From NCBI GenBank assembly GCA_041746415.1, contig JBGTHB010000189.1, forward strand, positions 1 to 6,153: 6,153 bases of DNA. The letters run 5' to 3'. This stretch comes from JBGTHB01 sp041746415. GTDB lineage: Bacteria > Pseudomonadota > Gammaproteobacteria > Coxiellales > Coxiellaceae. Shown here piece after piece: positions 6,044 to 6,153 of the stretch (positions within the stretch are counted from its first letter, which is position 1; each line of letters opens with the position of its first letter). The notes beneath the pieces were generated by a model that did not search any database, had not been told where the DNA came from, and was given only the letters and a program-made list of their open reading frames with translations. The position numbers and the translations under genes are program-made.

Positions 6044-6153
6044 ATGAGTCCAATTTCTTCAGCTTTAGCAAAAAAAAAGCCTAACGATAACGGTGCGCGT
6101 TCGCCGTTGTTGGCTAGTCCACCTATGCCAGCGAGAGTATTAGGAAAAAGAAA
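6044..6153 (+). CDS. Start of an unrecognised protein with a basic, Pro/Ser-rich N-terminus (3' end outside window)
   Basis: An ATG at 6044 opens a frame of 36 complete codons that runs off the window. A fair Shine-Dalgarno, TAAGG (6033-6037), lies six bases upstream. The product begins MSPISSALAKKKPNDNGARS and continues with Pro/Ser/Ala-rich sequence to a basic VLGKR at the window edge. It has no hydrophobic signal. Composition resembles the disordered basic middle of the 669-residue protein, so it may be another effector-like gene of the same block. It lies 113 bases after the SET gene on the same strand. The fragment is short, so this is a moderate call. Confidence 0.55.
   Translation, partial: MSPISSALAKKKPNDNGARSPLLASPPMPARVLGKR

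Noticed and set aside
5991..6067. 13-base direct repeat TTCTTCAGCTTTA at 5991 and 6055
   Set aside because: Short, AT-rich and without further repeat structure; probably chance, and not bounded by an element that would make it an attachment site.
5856..6071. 71-codon - strand frame over the SET gene end
   Set aside because: It overlaps the SET gene's 3' end and the start of the next gene; no ribosome binding site or family features.
1..6153. CRISPR arrays, tRNA or rRNA genes, insertion sequences
   Set aside because: No spaced direct repeats, cloverleaf, rRNA motifs or transposase frames were seen on either strand.

Overview
The window suggests a gammaproteobacterium, most plausibly a host-associated member of the Legionellales or a similar intracellular lineage. 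This is an inference. The gene order pal-cpoB-queE is a conserved envelope/queuosine cluster of gammaproteobacteria. It is followed directly by large genes with eukaryotic-style features: a SET methyltransferase domain, basic nuclear-localisation-like patches, a long coiled coil, polyserine and polyglutamine. No host or secretion-system gene is in view, so the lineage and the effector role are not proven.

Bases 1-2027 are an ordinary, tightly packed + strand operon. It holds the 3' part of pal (peptidoglycan-associated lipoprotein), then cpoB/ybgF (periplasmic coiled-coil/TPR partner of Tol-Pal, 1-base overlap with pal), then queE (7-carboxy-7-deazaguanine synthase, a radical SAM enzyme, 0-base spacing). 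Pal and CpoB act in outer-membrane constriction and septal peptidoglycan synthesis. QueE makes the 7-deazaguanine precursor for tRNA queuosine.

Bases 2028-6153 look like an accessory block. A 669-residue protein on the - strand (2028-4037) ends exactly where queE ends, the two stop codons touching. It has an unrecognised helical N-terminal region, a disordered Ser/Ala-rich middle with three basic patches, an uninterrupted 11-heptad coiled coil, and a Pro/Gln-rich tail. Divergent from it, a 549-residue + strand protein (4281-5930) carries a clear N-terminal SET domain and a C-terminal region of unknown function. The 243-base divergent region has two sigma70-like promoters whose -10 elements overlap. 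Beside them is an 18-base dyad that could be an operator for both genes. After the SET gene a further + strand gene begins at 6044 and runs off the window; its visible N-terminus is basic and Pro/Ser-rich.

The most interesting reading is that the two large genes are a co-controlled pair acting on a eukaryotic nucleus: a candidate protein methyltransferase and a candidate nuclear coiled-coil protein. The SET domain and the coiled coil are directly visible. Nuclear targeting, secretion and joint function are inference.
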